This document shows, piece by piece, positions 47,602 to 55,872 of a stretch of DNA of 64,000 bases (its first letter is position 1; every line of letters starts with the position of its first letter). The notes under the pieces were generated by a model. It did no database searches and was not told where the DNA came from. It saw only the letters and a list, made by a program, of their open reading frames with translations. Source of the DNA: Kitasatospora cinereorecta (GTDB lineage Bacteria; Actinomycetota; Actinomycetes; Streptomycetales; Streptomycetaceae); NCBI RefSeq assembly GCF_024172095.1, contig NZ_JAMZDX010000001.1, positions 276,001 to 340,000 on the forward strand. The letters are read 5' to 3'. Both the position numbers and the translations under genes were made by a program.

Positions 47602-49209
47602 TCACGTCGGGTGCTGCCGGTCGCGCACCAGCAGCGTCACCGTAAGGCCGCGGACATGCCGGACCTCGGCCGGGGTGAAGACCGACCGTAGCGCCCTCGC
47701 CTGTTCCGCGGGGAGGTACTGGTACGGGTCATCGCTTGTGCCGATGGTAACGACCCACACGCGGGCCTCGTCACCGATGGTGTCCGCAGGAGCCCGGGAC
47801 AGCACCGGGTAGAGGTCGTCGGCCTCGACCGCGGAGCGCGCCACGAACATCGGCCCGGGCGCGACGCCGCCCGGCAGATAGTAGGAGACACCCGGACCGA
47901 CCATGGCCCACGCGACGTCCCCGGCCAGCGCCACCAGGCCGTCCCCGGGCCGGTAGCCGGCCGCGATCAGCCCCGCCGCGCCGCGGAAGTCGGTGGCCGA
48001 GTGCGCGGCCTCGGCCCGTACCTGCTCCTGCTTGGACAGCCCCAGCACGGCCGGTACCGCCACCAACCCCACCGCGACCCACACCACTCCTCTACGTCTT
48101 CTCCCCGTCGCCCCGCTTCTCCCGGTCGCCCCGCGCAGCAGCCCGGCCACCGCGCCGACCCCGCCCCCGGCCAGCACCGCCCACGTCGGCAGCGTGAAGA
48201 GCAGGTAGCGCTCCAGGAAGTAGGACGTCCCGCCCTGCGAGACCACCCACACCGCCACCACCGGCAGCCCGGCCAGCAGCAGCAACTGCACCGCGGCCGC
48301 CCGCCGCCCCGGCAGCACGATCGCCAGCAGCGCCAGCGCCAGGAAGGCGTACAGCACCCGGTGCGAGCCGAACAGCTCCTCCCAGAAGAACCGCAGGTCG
48401 TGCAGGTCCGGCCGGACCAGCCAGGACAGCTGCCGGTCCGACTGGGACCGGCCCAGCACCACCAGCGGCAGCGTCGGCAGCGCCGCCAGCGCCAGCGCTA
48501 GCGGGTACTGCCACAGCACCTGCGGTCGCCGTCGCGACGCGACCAGCACCATCGGCAGCTGACCGACCACCCCGACCAGCGACACCAGGTGCAGCAGCCC
48601 CGCCACCGCCGTGCACACCGCGAACGCCGCCCACCGACCCTTCGACGGCCGCTCCAGCACCCGCACCAGACACCAGACCCCCGCCGCGATTGCGCATGTC
48701 ACCAGCGCGTACGCGCGGGCCTCCTGGGCGTACCGCGACACTATCGGCACCGTCGCCGGCAACAGCCCGGCCGCCAGACCCGCCACCCGGCTGCGGAACA
48801 CGTGCTGCGCCGTCAACGCGGAGAAGAGAGCCGCACCCGCCATGGCGACGGCCGACAGCAGCCGCAGGGCGACGGGGGAGTCCCCGAACACCGCCATCCA
48901 CCCGTGCAGCACCACGTAGTACGCGCCGTTGCTGGCGTCGACGTTCCCGAGCATCCCGAACAGCTCACCCAGGCTCCGGCCGCCCGCGCTCCAGCTCGAC
49001 ACCTCGTCCCGCCACAGCTCCGGCGTGCCGATCCGGTACAGCCCCACCAGCAGCATCACCGCCGCCGCCACCAGCCCGGGCCACACCCGGACCAGCATCC
49101 CCCGGACCCTCCGACGCCCCCGACGCCCACCGTCCCCGCCCGAGCCCCCGGCCCCCGGGCCGCCCGCCTCCGAGTCGCCCATGAGCGACAAGGCGTCGAT
49201 TTCACCCAT
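47602..49209 (-). CDS. GT39-type (PMT/ArnT superfamily) membrane glycosyltransferase
   Basis: A 535-residue multi-helix membrane protein (about 10-11 helices). The first extracytoplasmic loop has TPELWRDEVSSW (about residues 62-73), the acidic Asp-Glu motif of GT-C enzymes that use polyprenyl-phosphate sugars, followed by NGAYYVVLHGWMAVFGDSP. The C-terminal 100 residues form a soluble extracytoplasmic domain. It is immediately upstream of the polyprenol-phosphate mannose synthase in the same direction, which fits a mannosyl donor supply. Acceptor unknown. Confidence 0.82.
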   Translation of the reverse strand: MGEIDALSLMGDSEAGGPGAGGSGGDGGRRGRRRVRGMLVRVWPGLVAAAVMLLVGLYRIGTPELWRDEVSSWSAGGRSLGELFGMLGNVDASNGAYYVVLHGWMAVFGDSPVALRLLSAVAMAGAALFSALTAQHVFRSRVAGLAAGLLPATVPIVSRYAQEARAYALVTCAIAAGVWCLVRVLERPSKGRWAAFAVCTAVAGLLHLVSLVGVVGQLPMVLVASRRRPQVLWQYPLALALAALPTLPLVVLGRSQSDRQLSWLVRPDLHDLRFFWEELFGSHRVLYAFLALALLAIVLPGRRAAAVQLLLLAGLPVVAVWVVSQGGTSYFLERYLLFTLPTWAVLAGGGVGAVAGLLRGATGRSGATGRRRRGVVWVAVGLVAVPAVLGLSKQEQVRAEAAHSATDFRGAAGLIAAGYRPGDGLVALAGDVAWAMVGPGVSYYLPGGVAPGPMFVARSAVEADDLYPVLSRAPADTIGDEARVWVVTIGTSDDPYQYLPAEQARALRSVFTPAEVRHVRGLTVTLLVRDRQHPT

Positions 49210-49362
49210 CTCGCCAGAATACGGGACACCCCGGCCCGCTCATCCCCGTCTCATCCGCTCCCCGCCCGTCGAAACGGGCCACCGGCGGCGTGGTGCGATC
49301 CGCTAGGCTGTCACCGGTCACTCGGCGATCACCGCTCTCCGGCACGATCACCGACCACCCGC

Positions 49363-49435
49363 GCCTCAGTAGCTCAGGGGATAGAGCACGGCTCTCCTAA
49401 AGCCGGTGTCGCAGGTTCGAATCCTGCCTGGGGCA
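49363..49435 (+). tRNA. tRNA-Arg (anticodon CCT)
   Basis: A 73-nt cloverleaf. The acceptor stem is GCCTCAG with CTGGGGC (49363-49369, 49428-49434), the D arm is GCTC/GAGC, the anticodon loop is CTCCTAA with CCT at 49396-49398, and the T arm is GCAGG-TTCGAAT-CCTGC. The discriminator base is A and the CCA end is not encoded. It reads AGG codons. A long hairpin follows. Confidence 0.95.
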
Positions 49436-49449
49436 CAGCACAAGCGCAG

Positions 49450-49489
49450 GTCGAAGGCCCTCCGCCCACCCGGGCGGAGGGCCTTCGAC
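49450..49489 (+). terminator. Strong terminator behind tRNA-Arg
   Basis: A perfect 18-bp stem (49450-49467 with 49472-49489) and a 4-nt loop, starting 14 nt after the tRNA. Confidence 0.9.
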
Positions 49490-49527
49490 GTATCCGGACC
49501 CGGCCGCCCGGACGCGGCAGGGGATCG

Positions 49528-49779
49528 TCAGGGCTTGCGACGGCTGGCGATCAACCAGCCGAGGGCGGCGCCGACCAGGAGGGTGACGGTCAGGACCAGC
49601 CAGAGGGGGAGGGTGACGCTGGCGACCCAGAGGGTCACCTCGACCGACTCGGTGTTGGCGGCGATGAACCACACCGCGATGACGGCGAGGACGCCGAACC
49701 CGATGGTGCGCATCCGCACGTTGCGGCCGTGGACGGTGACGCTCGACGGCCCATGCGACTGAGAGGTCTTCTCTGCCAT
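49528..49779 (-). CDS. LapA-domain (DUF1049) membrane protein
   Basis: An 83-residue protein with two predicted helices (about residues 25-41 and 52-75). The stretch VWFIAANTESVEVTLWVAS between them, followed by LPLWLVLTVTLLVGAALGWL, is typical of LapA/DUF1049 proteins. In E. coli LapA is tied to lipopolysaccharide assembly; in actinobacteria the role is unknown. It ends with the basic tail RRKP. Confidence 0.85.
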   Translation of the reverse strand: MAEKTSQSHGPSSVTVHGRNVRMRTIGFGVLAVIAVWFIAANTESVEVTLWVASVTLPLWLVLTVTLLVGAALGWLIASRRKP

Positions 49780-49878
49780 GTGGCCATTATGTGTCGGTTT
49801 GGTCGGAGTTTCGCGGTCGAAGGGCGAGTTGGTGGCTGGAGGTCTCCCGGGGCGAGTCCTGCCCCGGGAGCGGCAGCG

Positions 49879-51816
49879 TCAGCGGCGGTGCTTGCCCGCG
49901 GTAACGGCGGGCGCCGGGTAGGGGATGCGCAGCTTGCGGGCCAGCGGTGCGACCGAGGCGCCGGCGCCGAGCGGGATGGCGAAGAGGAACAGCGAGAGCA
50001 GGACGGCCAGGGAGCCGACGGCGAGGCCGGCCAGGCTGCCGAACAGGGTGGCGCCGAAGCGGGTGGCGAGCCAGTGCGCGGCGAGGGCGCCGGGGGCGCA
50101 GGCGGCCGCGAGGGCGAGGTGGAGGGCGACCACGCGGCCGCCGTCCAGGCCACTGCGCGGCGCCGGGCGGCGGCCGGAGAGGTCGAGGGTGGCGTCGGGG
50201 TGGACCGGCGCGGGAGTGCGCAGGCGGCGGCCGAGGGCCCAGCCGGTGATCACGATGGAGAGCACGCAGGCCGTGGTGTGGGCGACCGCCATGCCGATGA
50301 TGATCCAGCGCGGGGTGAGCAGCAGGTACGCGAGGCAGGACAGACCGGCGTTGGACCCGGTGGTGACCACCGTGAGCCAGAACGGGGTCCGGGCGTCGCC
50401 CATCGCGTAGAAGCCGCGGGCCAGCGCGTACTGGGCGCAGAAGGCGGGCAGGCCGAGCGCGAAGGCCATCAGGACCTGCGCGATGACCCAGGTGTCGGCG
50501 GCGCTCGAGCTGCCGTAGCCGTAGGCGACCGCGGTGATCTGCGGCGCCAGCGCGAAGAACAGCACGGCGGCCGTGACGATCATCGCCGCGGAGTTGCGCA
50601 GCATCTCCGACAGGTCGGAGCCGATCTTCGTCAGGTCGCCGGCGGTCGCGGCCCGGGACATGCCGGGCAGCAGCGCGGTGACCAGGGAGATGGTGATGAC
50701 GCCCTGCGGGACCACGAACAGCTGGTACGCGTTGGTGTAGGCGAAGTTGCCCAGACCCATCTTCAGGCCGGCGTCGTGGGCCTGCTGGCCCGCACTGGTG
50801 GAGACCCGGGTGATCACGGCGAAGGCGAGCTGGGTGACCAGGACCAGCAGCAGTGCCCAGCTCGCGGAGCGCAGCGGGCGGGTGAGGCCGGCGCCCTTCC
50901 AGTCGAAGCGCGGCCGGAAGCGGAAGCGGGCCGAGCGCAGCGAGGGCAGCAGACCGAGCGCCTGGACCACGATGCCCAGGGTGGAACCGAGCCCCAGCAG
51001 CATGGTCATGCCCGGCGTCATCGACCCGGCGTCCTTGGCGTTGCCGCCGATCACCATGTAGAGGCCGAAGACGGCGATGGCGACCACGTTGTTCAGCACC
51101 GGGGTCCACATCATCGCGCCGAAGCGGTCGCGCGAGTTGAGCACCTGGCCGAGCAGGGTGAAGACGCCGTAGAAGAAGATCTGCGGCAGGCAGTACCGGG
51201 CGAAGGCGATGGTCAGGTCGCGCTGTGCGCCGTCGTAGTGCGAGTAGAGGTCGACGATGGCGGGCGCGGCCAGCCAGGCGCCGAGGGTGAGGACGACCAG
51301 CAGCACGCCGCAGAGGGTGAGCAGCCGGTCGGTGTAGGCGACGCCGCCGTCCTGGTGGGTCTGCGCGGCGTGCACCAGCTCGGGCACGAAGACCGAGGCC
51401 AGCGCCCCGCCGATGAGCATCATGTAGACGATGTTCGGCAGCGAGTTGGCGACGTTGAAGGAGTCGCCGAGCGGGCCGGTGGTCAGTGCGGCGACGATCA
51501 TCGCGCTGCGGACGAAGCCGAGTGCGCGGGAGGCCAGCGAGCCCAGCGCCATGATCAGGCCGTTGCGGCCGGTCGAGGCGGTGGACGGGGCAGCAGTCGG
51601 GGTCGACTGACCGTCCTCGGACGAGGGGGCGACCTGGTCGGCGCCGGCCTGGGGGGCGGGGACGACCGGGGGGCCGGGGGGTACGGGCGGGACCGGCGGC
51701 TGCGCGTACGGCGACTGTCCGTAGCCGGGCTGAACGGGAACCTTCCCCAGCGCCAGCGTGGGCGGGTCGACGTACACAAAGGGGTCGGGGGACCCGTTCG
51801 TGTTGTGCATGGTCAT
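49879..51816 (-). CDS. murJ: MurJ/MviN-family lipid II flippase
   Basis: About 645 residues from ATG 51816 (a second ATG lies six bases on). The first 80 residues are a Pro/Gln-rich cytoplasmic leader (VPQPGYGQSPYAQPPVPP-like). About 14 helices follow, with the MviN start GLIMALGSLASRALGFVRS (about residues 86-104), ANSLPNIVYMMLIGGALASV, and QVLNSRDRFGAMMWTPVLNN. MurJ flips lipid II across the membrane. The last residues are basic (AVTAGKHRR). This locus is not beside the parAB/trxB genes where streptomycete mviN is often found, so it may be a paralogue (inference). Confidence 0.88.
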   Translation of the reverse strand: MTMHNTNGSPDPFVYVDPPTLALGKVPVQPGYGQSPYAQPPVPPVPPGPPVVPAPQAGADQVAPSSEDGQSTPTAAPSTASTGRNGLIMALGSLASRALGFVRSAMIVAALTTGPLGDSFNVANSLPNIVYMMLIGGALASVFVPELVHAAQTHQDGGVAYTDRLLTLCGVLLVVLTLGAWLAAPAIVDLYSHYDGAQRDLTIAFARYCLPQIFFYGVFTLLGQVLNSRDRFGAMMWTPVLNNVVAIAVFGLYMVIGGNAKDAGSMTPGMTMLLGLGSTLGIVVQALGLLPSLRSARFRFRPRFDWKGAGLTRPLRSASWALLLVLVTQLAFAVITRVSTSAGQQAHDAGLKMGLGNFAYTNAYQLFVVPQGVITISLVTALLPGMSRAATAGDLTKIGSDLSEMLRNSAAMIVTAAVLFFALAPQITAVAYGYGSSSAADTWVIAQVLMAFALGLPAFCAQYALARGFYAMGDARTPFWLTVVTTGSNAGLSCLAYLLLTPRWIIIGMAVAHTTACVLSIVITGWALGRRLRTPAPVHPDATLDLSGRRPAPRSGLDGGRVVALHLALAAACAPGALAAHWLATRFGATLFGSLAGLAVGSLAVLLSLFLFAIPLGAGASVAPLARKLRIPYPAPAVTAGKHRR

Positions 51817-52121
51817 CGGACCCCCGTCACTCGGTGCCCGTCCGGCGGCTCGTGGGTGTACGGAGTCGGTAGGTCCGGCCTCCTCGCTCGGGCGCGGGGT
51901 GCGCCCAGACGGAGCAGTCTGCCCTAACCGGGCACTCACTGGGGAGTCGGGTGCCGGGCGCGGATGATCTCGATCCGGCCGCGATCGGGGCCGTGACCTG
52001 CACCGCCGACCGTTCGATCACTGAATGGTGAACTGTTTGTCCGTAGATAGGCCGATTGTCGACCACGTCCGATCCCTCCCCCGGGGTTACGGTCCGTTGG
52101 TGTGATGTTGCTCACGAACCG
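51817..52121. other. Non-coding gap upstream of murJ
   Basis: A 305-bp gap between the murJ start and the PAP2 stop, both leftward. It should hold the murJ promoter. The stretch around 52015-52110 is clearly lower in GC. I see no clear promoter box, repeat or gene. Confidence 0.4.
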
Positions 52122-52913
52122 TCAGGAGTCGTCACCGGGAGCCTTCGCGTCCGTCCCCTCACCTGCCAGGACGCGCTGGACCCTCGGTCGGGTTCTCCAG
52201 TCGATCCGGCGGATGTCGCGGAGCAGCGCGCCGGGGCGCCACAGCTCGATCGCGACCGTCACGCCGCCGAGCACCAGGCCCGCCGACAGCCAGCCGCCCA
52301 GCACGTCGCTGGGCCAGTGCACGCCGAGCGCGATCCGGGTCCAGCCCACCGCCAGCACGGCCAGCGCGGCCAGGGTGGCGGCGACCGACCGTCCGGTGCG
52401 GTTGGCCCGCGGCCAGAGCAGCGCCAGCAGGGCGCCGCAGGTGATCGCCGACGCCATGGCGTGGCCGGACGGGAAGGAGCCCCCGACGGCGGCGTGGGCC
52501 ACCGGGTCGGCGAAGTGCGGTCGCGGCCGGTCGACCGCGGTCTGCTCGGCGGCGCCGAGCGCCCAGCCGATCAAGGCCTCGGCCGCCGCCCAGACGGCCA
52601 GCATCCGCGCGCCCTGGATCCAGAGCCAGCCCGCGGCCAGGCCCAGCAGGACCCGCATGGTGACCGTCCCGCCGATGTCGGCCAGCGTCTGCATGGACGC
52701 CGTCCAGGCCGAGTGCTGCCGGGCGAAGCCGTGCAGCGGCTCCACCCAGGCCCGGTCGAAGCGCACCAGCGGACCCCAGCCCGTCTCCACCAGCGCGAGC
52801 AGCACGCCGAGAAGTCCGGCACACGACAGCGCGAGTGCGGCACACCGGAGCAGGTTCCGGCGTTGGACTTGGTGGAGGGTCTCGGTCGACCCGGCCTCGA
52901 AGGGACGGTGCAT
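52122..52913 (-). CDS. PAP2-family phosphatase (membrane)
   Basis: About 263 residues from ATG 52913 (GGAAGG about 8-9 nt upstream); an ATG 60 bases further up also fits the frame. It has about five or six helices and the acid-phosphatase motifs DRPRPHF (motif 1), GSFPSGHAMAS (motif 2) and GWTRIALGVHWPSDVLGG (motif 3 with His and Asp). The usual Lys seven residues before the Arg of motif 1 is Ala here. Such enzymes dephosphorylate undecaprenyl diphosphate or phosphatidates. It is divergent from hrdD. Confidence 0.87.
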   Translation of the reverse strand: MHRPFEAGSTETLHQVQRRNLLRCAALALSCAGLLGVLLALVETGWGPLVRFDRAWVEPLHGFARQHSAWTASMQTLADIGGTVTMRVLLGLAAGWLWIQGARMLAVWAAAEALIGWALGAAEQTAVDRPRPHFADPVAHAAVGGSFPSGHAMASAITCGALLALLWPRANRTGRSVAATLAALAVLAVGWTRIALGVHWPSDVLGGWLSAGLVLGGVTVAIELWRPGALLRDIRRIDWRTRPRVQRVLAGEGTDAKAPGDDS

Positions 52914-53095
52914 GGCAGACACCTTCCCAGCGGAGGGCTCCGTTCCGGCGGTGTCGGGATAGCGATTCCGCATCGTTTGCGCGAAGGAGTCCGGGGCGGC
53001 GCACGGATGCGGCGCGTGTGCGCCGGTTCACGCTCGGTGAGGTCCGGATGAAAATCGGCAGGGTACTGCATCGGACCTGAAAATCTGAGCAACTT

Positions 53096-53122
53096 GGGAA
53101 TGTTGTCCGATTTCTGTGCGTT
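53096..53122 (+). promoter_or_regulatory. Sigma-R type promoter for hrdD
   Basis: GGGAAT at 53096-53101, then exactly 18 bases, then GTT at 53120-53122: the full consensus GGGAAT-N18-GTT of the thiol-stress sigma factor SigR. It lies about 60 bp before the hrdD start codon. S. coelicolor hrdD is known to be a SigR target. Confidence 0.8.
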
Positions 53123-53181
53123 GGATCGTTACGTGCTCGGCCACCTCCACAGAGCCCGGCACCAGCAGCAAGGGAGCAAGC

Positions 53182-54153
53182 ATGGCCACCCGTGCCGTCG
53201 TTCGCGACAGGGCCGACCGGAGTCGCGCGGCCCGCCCGACCAACCTCGAGGCCGACCGCGACCTTGTCGGCATGTATCTCGACGAGATCGCCAGGACGCC
53301 CCTGCTCGATGCCGCCGAGGAGGTCGAGCTCTCGCTCCGCATCGAGGCCGGTGTGTACGCCCAGCACCTGCTGGACGAGGGGCCGCTCCCCGAGGGGGCG
53401 ACCCGGGAGGAGCTGGAGGCGATAGCCGAGGACGCCGAGCGCGCCAAGGACGTCTTCATCCGGTCCAACCTGCGCCTGGTCGTCGCGGTGGCCCGGCGCT
53501 ACCCGCGCAGCGGCCTGCCGCTGCTCGACCTGATCCAGGAGGGCAACGCGGGCCTGGTCAGGGCGGTGGAGAAGTTCGACTACTCGAAGGGCTTCAAGTT
53601 CTCCACGTACGCGACCTGGTGGATCCGCCAGGCGATCACCCGCTCGATCGCCGACCAGTCGCGCACCATCCGGCTGCCCGTCCACCTGGTCGAGGAGCTG
53701 GGTCGGATCCGGCGGGTGCAGCGGGAGAAGTCCAAGGAGCTGGGGCGCGAGCCCGAGCCGGCCGAGATCGCGGCCGAGCTGGACACCACCGAGACGCGCA
53801 TCAAGGACGTGCTGGACTGGGCGCGCGACCCGGTCAGCCTGAACATGTCGGTCGACGACGAGGGCGAGACCCAGTTCGGCGACCTGGTGGAGGACACCGG
53901 CGCGGTCTCCCCGGAGGACGCGGTGATGGTGATGCTCCGCCGCGAGGAGCTGGACGACCTGATCGGCCGGCTCGACGACCGGACCGCCTCGATCATCCGC
54001 TCCCGCTACGGGATGGAGGACGGCCGCGAGCGGACGCTCACCGAGGTCGGCAAGCAGCACGGGCTGACCCGCGAGCGGATCCGGCAGATCGAGAAGCACG
54101 CGCTGGCCGAGCTGAAGAAGATCGCCGACCACGCGGGCTTCGAGGCCGCGTGA
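53182..54153 (+). CDS. hrdD: RNA polymerase sigma factor HrdD (group 2 sigma-70)
   Basis: A 323-residue sigma factor from ATG 53182, AAGGGAG 5 nt upstream. It has the MATRAV start and DRDLVGMYLDEIARTPLLD (region 1.2) characteristic of HrdD. Region 2 is NLRLVVAVARRYPRSGLPLL to STYATWWIRQAITRS, region 3 follows TIRLPVHLVEELG, and region 4 is TLTEVGKQHGLTRERIRQIE. It lacks the long N-terminal extension of HrdB. HrdD is dispensable in S. coelicolor and stress-responsive. The upstream SigR-type promoter agrees. A hairpin terminator follows. Confidence 0.92.
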   Translation: MATRAVVRDRADRSRAARPTNLEADRDLVGMYLDEIARTPLLDAAEEVELSLRIEAGVYAQHLLDEGPLPEGATREELEAIAEDAERAKDVFIRSNLRLVVAVARRYPRSGLPLLDLIQEGNAGLVRAVEKFDYSKGFKFSTYATWWIRQAITRSIADQSRTIRLPVHLVEELGRIRRVQREKSKELGREPEPAEIAAELDTTETRIKDVLDWARDPVSLNMSVDDEGETQFGDLVEDTGAVSPEDAVMVMLRREELDDLIGRLDDRTASIIRSRYGMEDGRERTLTEVGKQHGLTRERIRQIEKHALAELKKIADHAGFEAA

Positions 54154-54157
54154 TACC

Positions 54158-54192
54158 CGGGCCCCGGTGCGGCAGCGGCCGTCCGGGGCCCG
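54158..54192 (+). terminator. Hairpin terminator after hrdD
   Basis: CGGGCCCCGG (54158-54167) pairs with CCGGGGCCCG (54183-54192) over a 15-nt loop, 4 bp after the hrdD stop. Confidence 0.7.
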
Positions 54193-54266
54193 CGCGCACC
54201 CGCGCGGCGAGGTGCGGGCCGCCCCCTAGGCTGGGCGGCCGGACGGAACGGAGAGGGCGGTCGGGG

Positions 54267-54503
54267 ATGGGTGAGCAGGCGCCGGAGCGCGCGGACGCAG
54301 CGGCGGAGCCGGAGAGCAGTGCAGCGGAGCCGGGGCCCGATGCCCGGAAGAAGGCGCGGCTGGTGTTCGGGGATCCGCTGGAGCGGCCGAGCCGGGACGA
54401 CACCGACCGGGGCTGGGGCGGCCGCCCGGGCGCCGAGGAGGGTGGGCGGGAGCGCGGGCTCGACTGGTACCTGAGCCAGCGGCCCCCGCACCACGGGGAC
54501 TGA
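54267..54503 (+). CDS. Small acidic protein of unknown function
   Basis: A 78-residue, charged, Ala/Glu/Asp-rich protein from ATG 54267 with GAGAGGG upstream. The C-terminal half is more ordered in composition (KKARLVFGDPLERPSRDDTD, then GLDWYLSQRPPHH) and looks conserved in type. No membrane segment or known domain. It lies between hrdD and mscL with only 8 bp to the convergent mscL stop. Confidence 0.65.
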   Translation: MGEQAPERADAAAEPESSAAEPGPDARKKARLVFGDPLERPSRDDTDRGWGGRPGAEEGGRERGLDWYLSQRPPHHGD

Positions 54504-54511
54504 GGGCGTCC

Positions 54512-54928
54512 TCAGCCCTGGCGGACCAGGGCGTCGCGGATCTCGGTGAGCAGTTCGACCTCCTTCGCCTCGGCCTCCAGCGACTCCTCCTCGACGGTCT
54601 TGCGCTTGGCCATGAAGTGGTTGATGGGCAGGATGAGCAGGAAATAGACGACGGCTGCGGTGATCACGAAACTCAGTACGGCGCTGAGGACCGAGCCCCA
54701 CAGGATGGGGATGCCGGACGTGGCGTTCCCGGAGCTGTCGACGGCGCACGGCCCCTTGAGGCAGGAGCGGTAGGTCGACAGGTCCTTGGTGCCGAACGCG
54801 CCGACGAGCGGATTGATCACGCCCTTCACAAAGGCGTTGATGATGTTGGTGAATGCGGCGCCGATGACGACCGCGACCGCGAGGTCGACCACATTGCCGC
54901 GAAGCAGGAATTCCTTGAAGCCCTTCAT
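54512..54928 (-). CDS. mscL: Large-conductance mechanosensitive channel
   Basis: A 138-residue channel with the MscL start MKGFKEFLLRGNVVDLAVAV (residues 1-20), followed by VIGAAFTNIINAFV, forming the gate helix. A second helix (about 80-102) comes after an extracellular loop containing two Cys (SCLKGPCAV), which is longer than in E. coli. The C-terminal helix is charged. It releases solutes on osmotic down-shock. Confidence 0.95.
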   Translation of the reverse strand: MKGFKEFLLRGNVVDLAVAVVIGAAFTNIINAFVKGVINPLVGAFGTKDLSTYRSCLKGPCAVDSSGNATSGIPILWGSVLSAVLSFVITAAVVYFLLILPINHFMAKRKTVEEESLEAEAKEVELLTEIRDALVRQG

Positions 54929-54958
54929 GCTGCGCTGAACTGCGTCAGCCCGGTGAGG

Positions 54959-55243
54959 TTACGGGTGAATTCCCGCCGGTCCGGTTGACGGCGCGGTGCA
55001 GCCCCCGTGCGGGGACGGGGGAGCCACCGGCGCGACGGGCGGAGGGGCCCCGGGGTGCAGCGGGCCCGCGGTGAGCGCGGTCGCGGCGGCCAGCAGCCCG
55101 GTGGCCAGCACTCCGGGTCTGCGGCGGACGGCCTGCCGCAGCCGGTGCCACCCGCCACCACCGCGGATCGGGGGGAAGAGCGGCACCCCGCGCCGCGGGG
55201 GCACGGCCGTCGGGGGCAGCGGGGGAGTGAGGTACGTGGTCAC
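54959..55243 (-). pseudogene. Truncated RcpC/CpaB-like (SAF-domain) N-terminal remnant (putative)
   Basis: A 94-residue frame from GTG 55243, with GGAAGG upstream. It contains a Pro-rich leader (TPPLPPTAVPPRRGVPLF), a basic stretch RLRQAVRRRPG and one hydrophobic helix (about residues 47-63), then Pro-rich sequence to the stop. Streptomycetes often carry here, between mscL and fmdB, a longer exported protein with this start and a SAF domain. The SAF part is missing, and only 30 bp remain before mscL, so deletion is likely. It could also be a genuine short membrane protein. Confidence 0.4.
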
Positions 55244-55363
55244 GGCGGACCGCCTTCCGCGCGGAGCGACTGCTCGCTGGTCGGGACCCGGACGGGTTCG
55301 TACCGGGTTCGTGCCCTCAGCGTGCGCCCGCCCGTCCCGTCCGGACAGCGGCCGGTGGATTCC

Positions 55364-55389
55364 TGTGGACAACCCGCCCCTGTGGACAA
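55364..55389 (-). other. Two perfect DnaA boxes
   Basis: TTGTCCACA on the minus strand (TGTGGACAA on plus) at 55364-55372 and 55381-55389, both exact matches to the Streptomyces DnaA box, 17 bp apart and in the same orientation. They sit upstream of the truncated gene. There is no dnaA, dnaN or larger box cluster here, so this is not oriC. Confidence 0.7.
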
Positions 55390-55430
55390 CCGCCGTCACC
55401 CACGCGGGGGACATTCGGACCGGAAACGAC

Positions 55431-55466
55431 GGAACCCGGCGGCGCAGAGGTGCGCCACCGGGTTCC
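55431..55466. terminator. Hairpin terminator of fmdB
   Basis: GGAACCCGG (55431-55439) pairs with CCGGGTTCC (55458-55466), with an inner GCGCA/TGCGC stem, just downstream of the leftward fmdB stop. Confidence 0.75.
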
Positions 55467-55486
55467 GGAAGTCCGTCCGCAGCAGG

Positions 55487-55780
55487 TCAGCTCGCCGCCG
55501 GCGCGGACGCCGTGGAGCCGGCCGAGCCGGTCGAGGAGGTGCTGCTCGTCGACGCCGAGGAGGACGAGGACGACGTCGAGGAGCTCACCGAGCTGCTCGA
55601 CGAGGAGCGGCTGTCGGTGCGGTAGAAGCCGGAGCCCTTGAAGACCACGCCCACGGCCGAGAAGACCTTGCGGAGCTTCCCCTGGCAGTCGGGGCACGTG
55701 GTCAGCGCGTCGTCGCTGAACTTCTGCACCGCCTCGAGGCCGTTGCCGCACTCGGTGCACTGGTACTGGTACGTGGGCAC
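55487..55780 (-). CDS. FmdB-type zinc-ribbon protein
   Basis: A 97-residue protein from GTG 55780, with AGGAGG about 8 nt upstream. The zinc ribbon is CTECG near the start and CPDCQG (about residues 8-11 and 29-32), in the FmdB arrangement VPTYQYQCTECGN. FmdB proteins regulate or assemble amide-metabolising or metal enzymes; the role in streptomycetes is unknown. The last 45 residues are almost entirely Ser/Thr/Ala (low complexity). Confidence 0.88.
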   Translation of the reverse strand: MPTYQYQCTECGNGLEAVQKFSDDALTTCPDCQGKLRKVFSAVGVVFKGSGFYRTDSRSSSSSSVSSSTSSSSSSASTSSTSSTGSAGSTASAPAAS

Positions 55781-55872
55781 TTGCTCTTCCTCCTGCACTC
55801 CCCCTGGCACTCTCACCTGATGAGTGCTAACGATGGTCAATGATGCGGCATTCCGCCGGATCAGTCCAGCGC

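Noticed and set aside
49363..49489. tRNA-Arg as attachment site of an integrated element
   Set aside because: No integrase, excisionase or repeated 3' tRNA fragment is seen on either side; flanking genes are ordinary chromosomal genes.
48589..51927. Plus-strand open frame of over 1100 codons opposite the GT-C, tRNA, LapA and MurJ genes
   Set aside because: It runs through the tRNA gene and its terminator and has low-complexity, Gly/Asp/Arg-rich composition; the minus-strand genes carry real motifs.
55364..55389. DnaA boxes as part of the chromosomal origin
   Set aside because: Only two boxes, and no dnaA, dnaN, rpmH or gyr genes nearby; oriC of streptomycetes has many boxes beside those genes.
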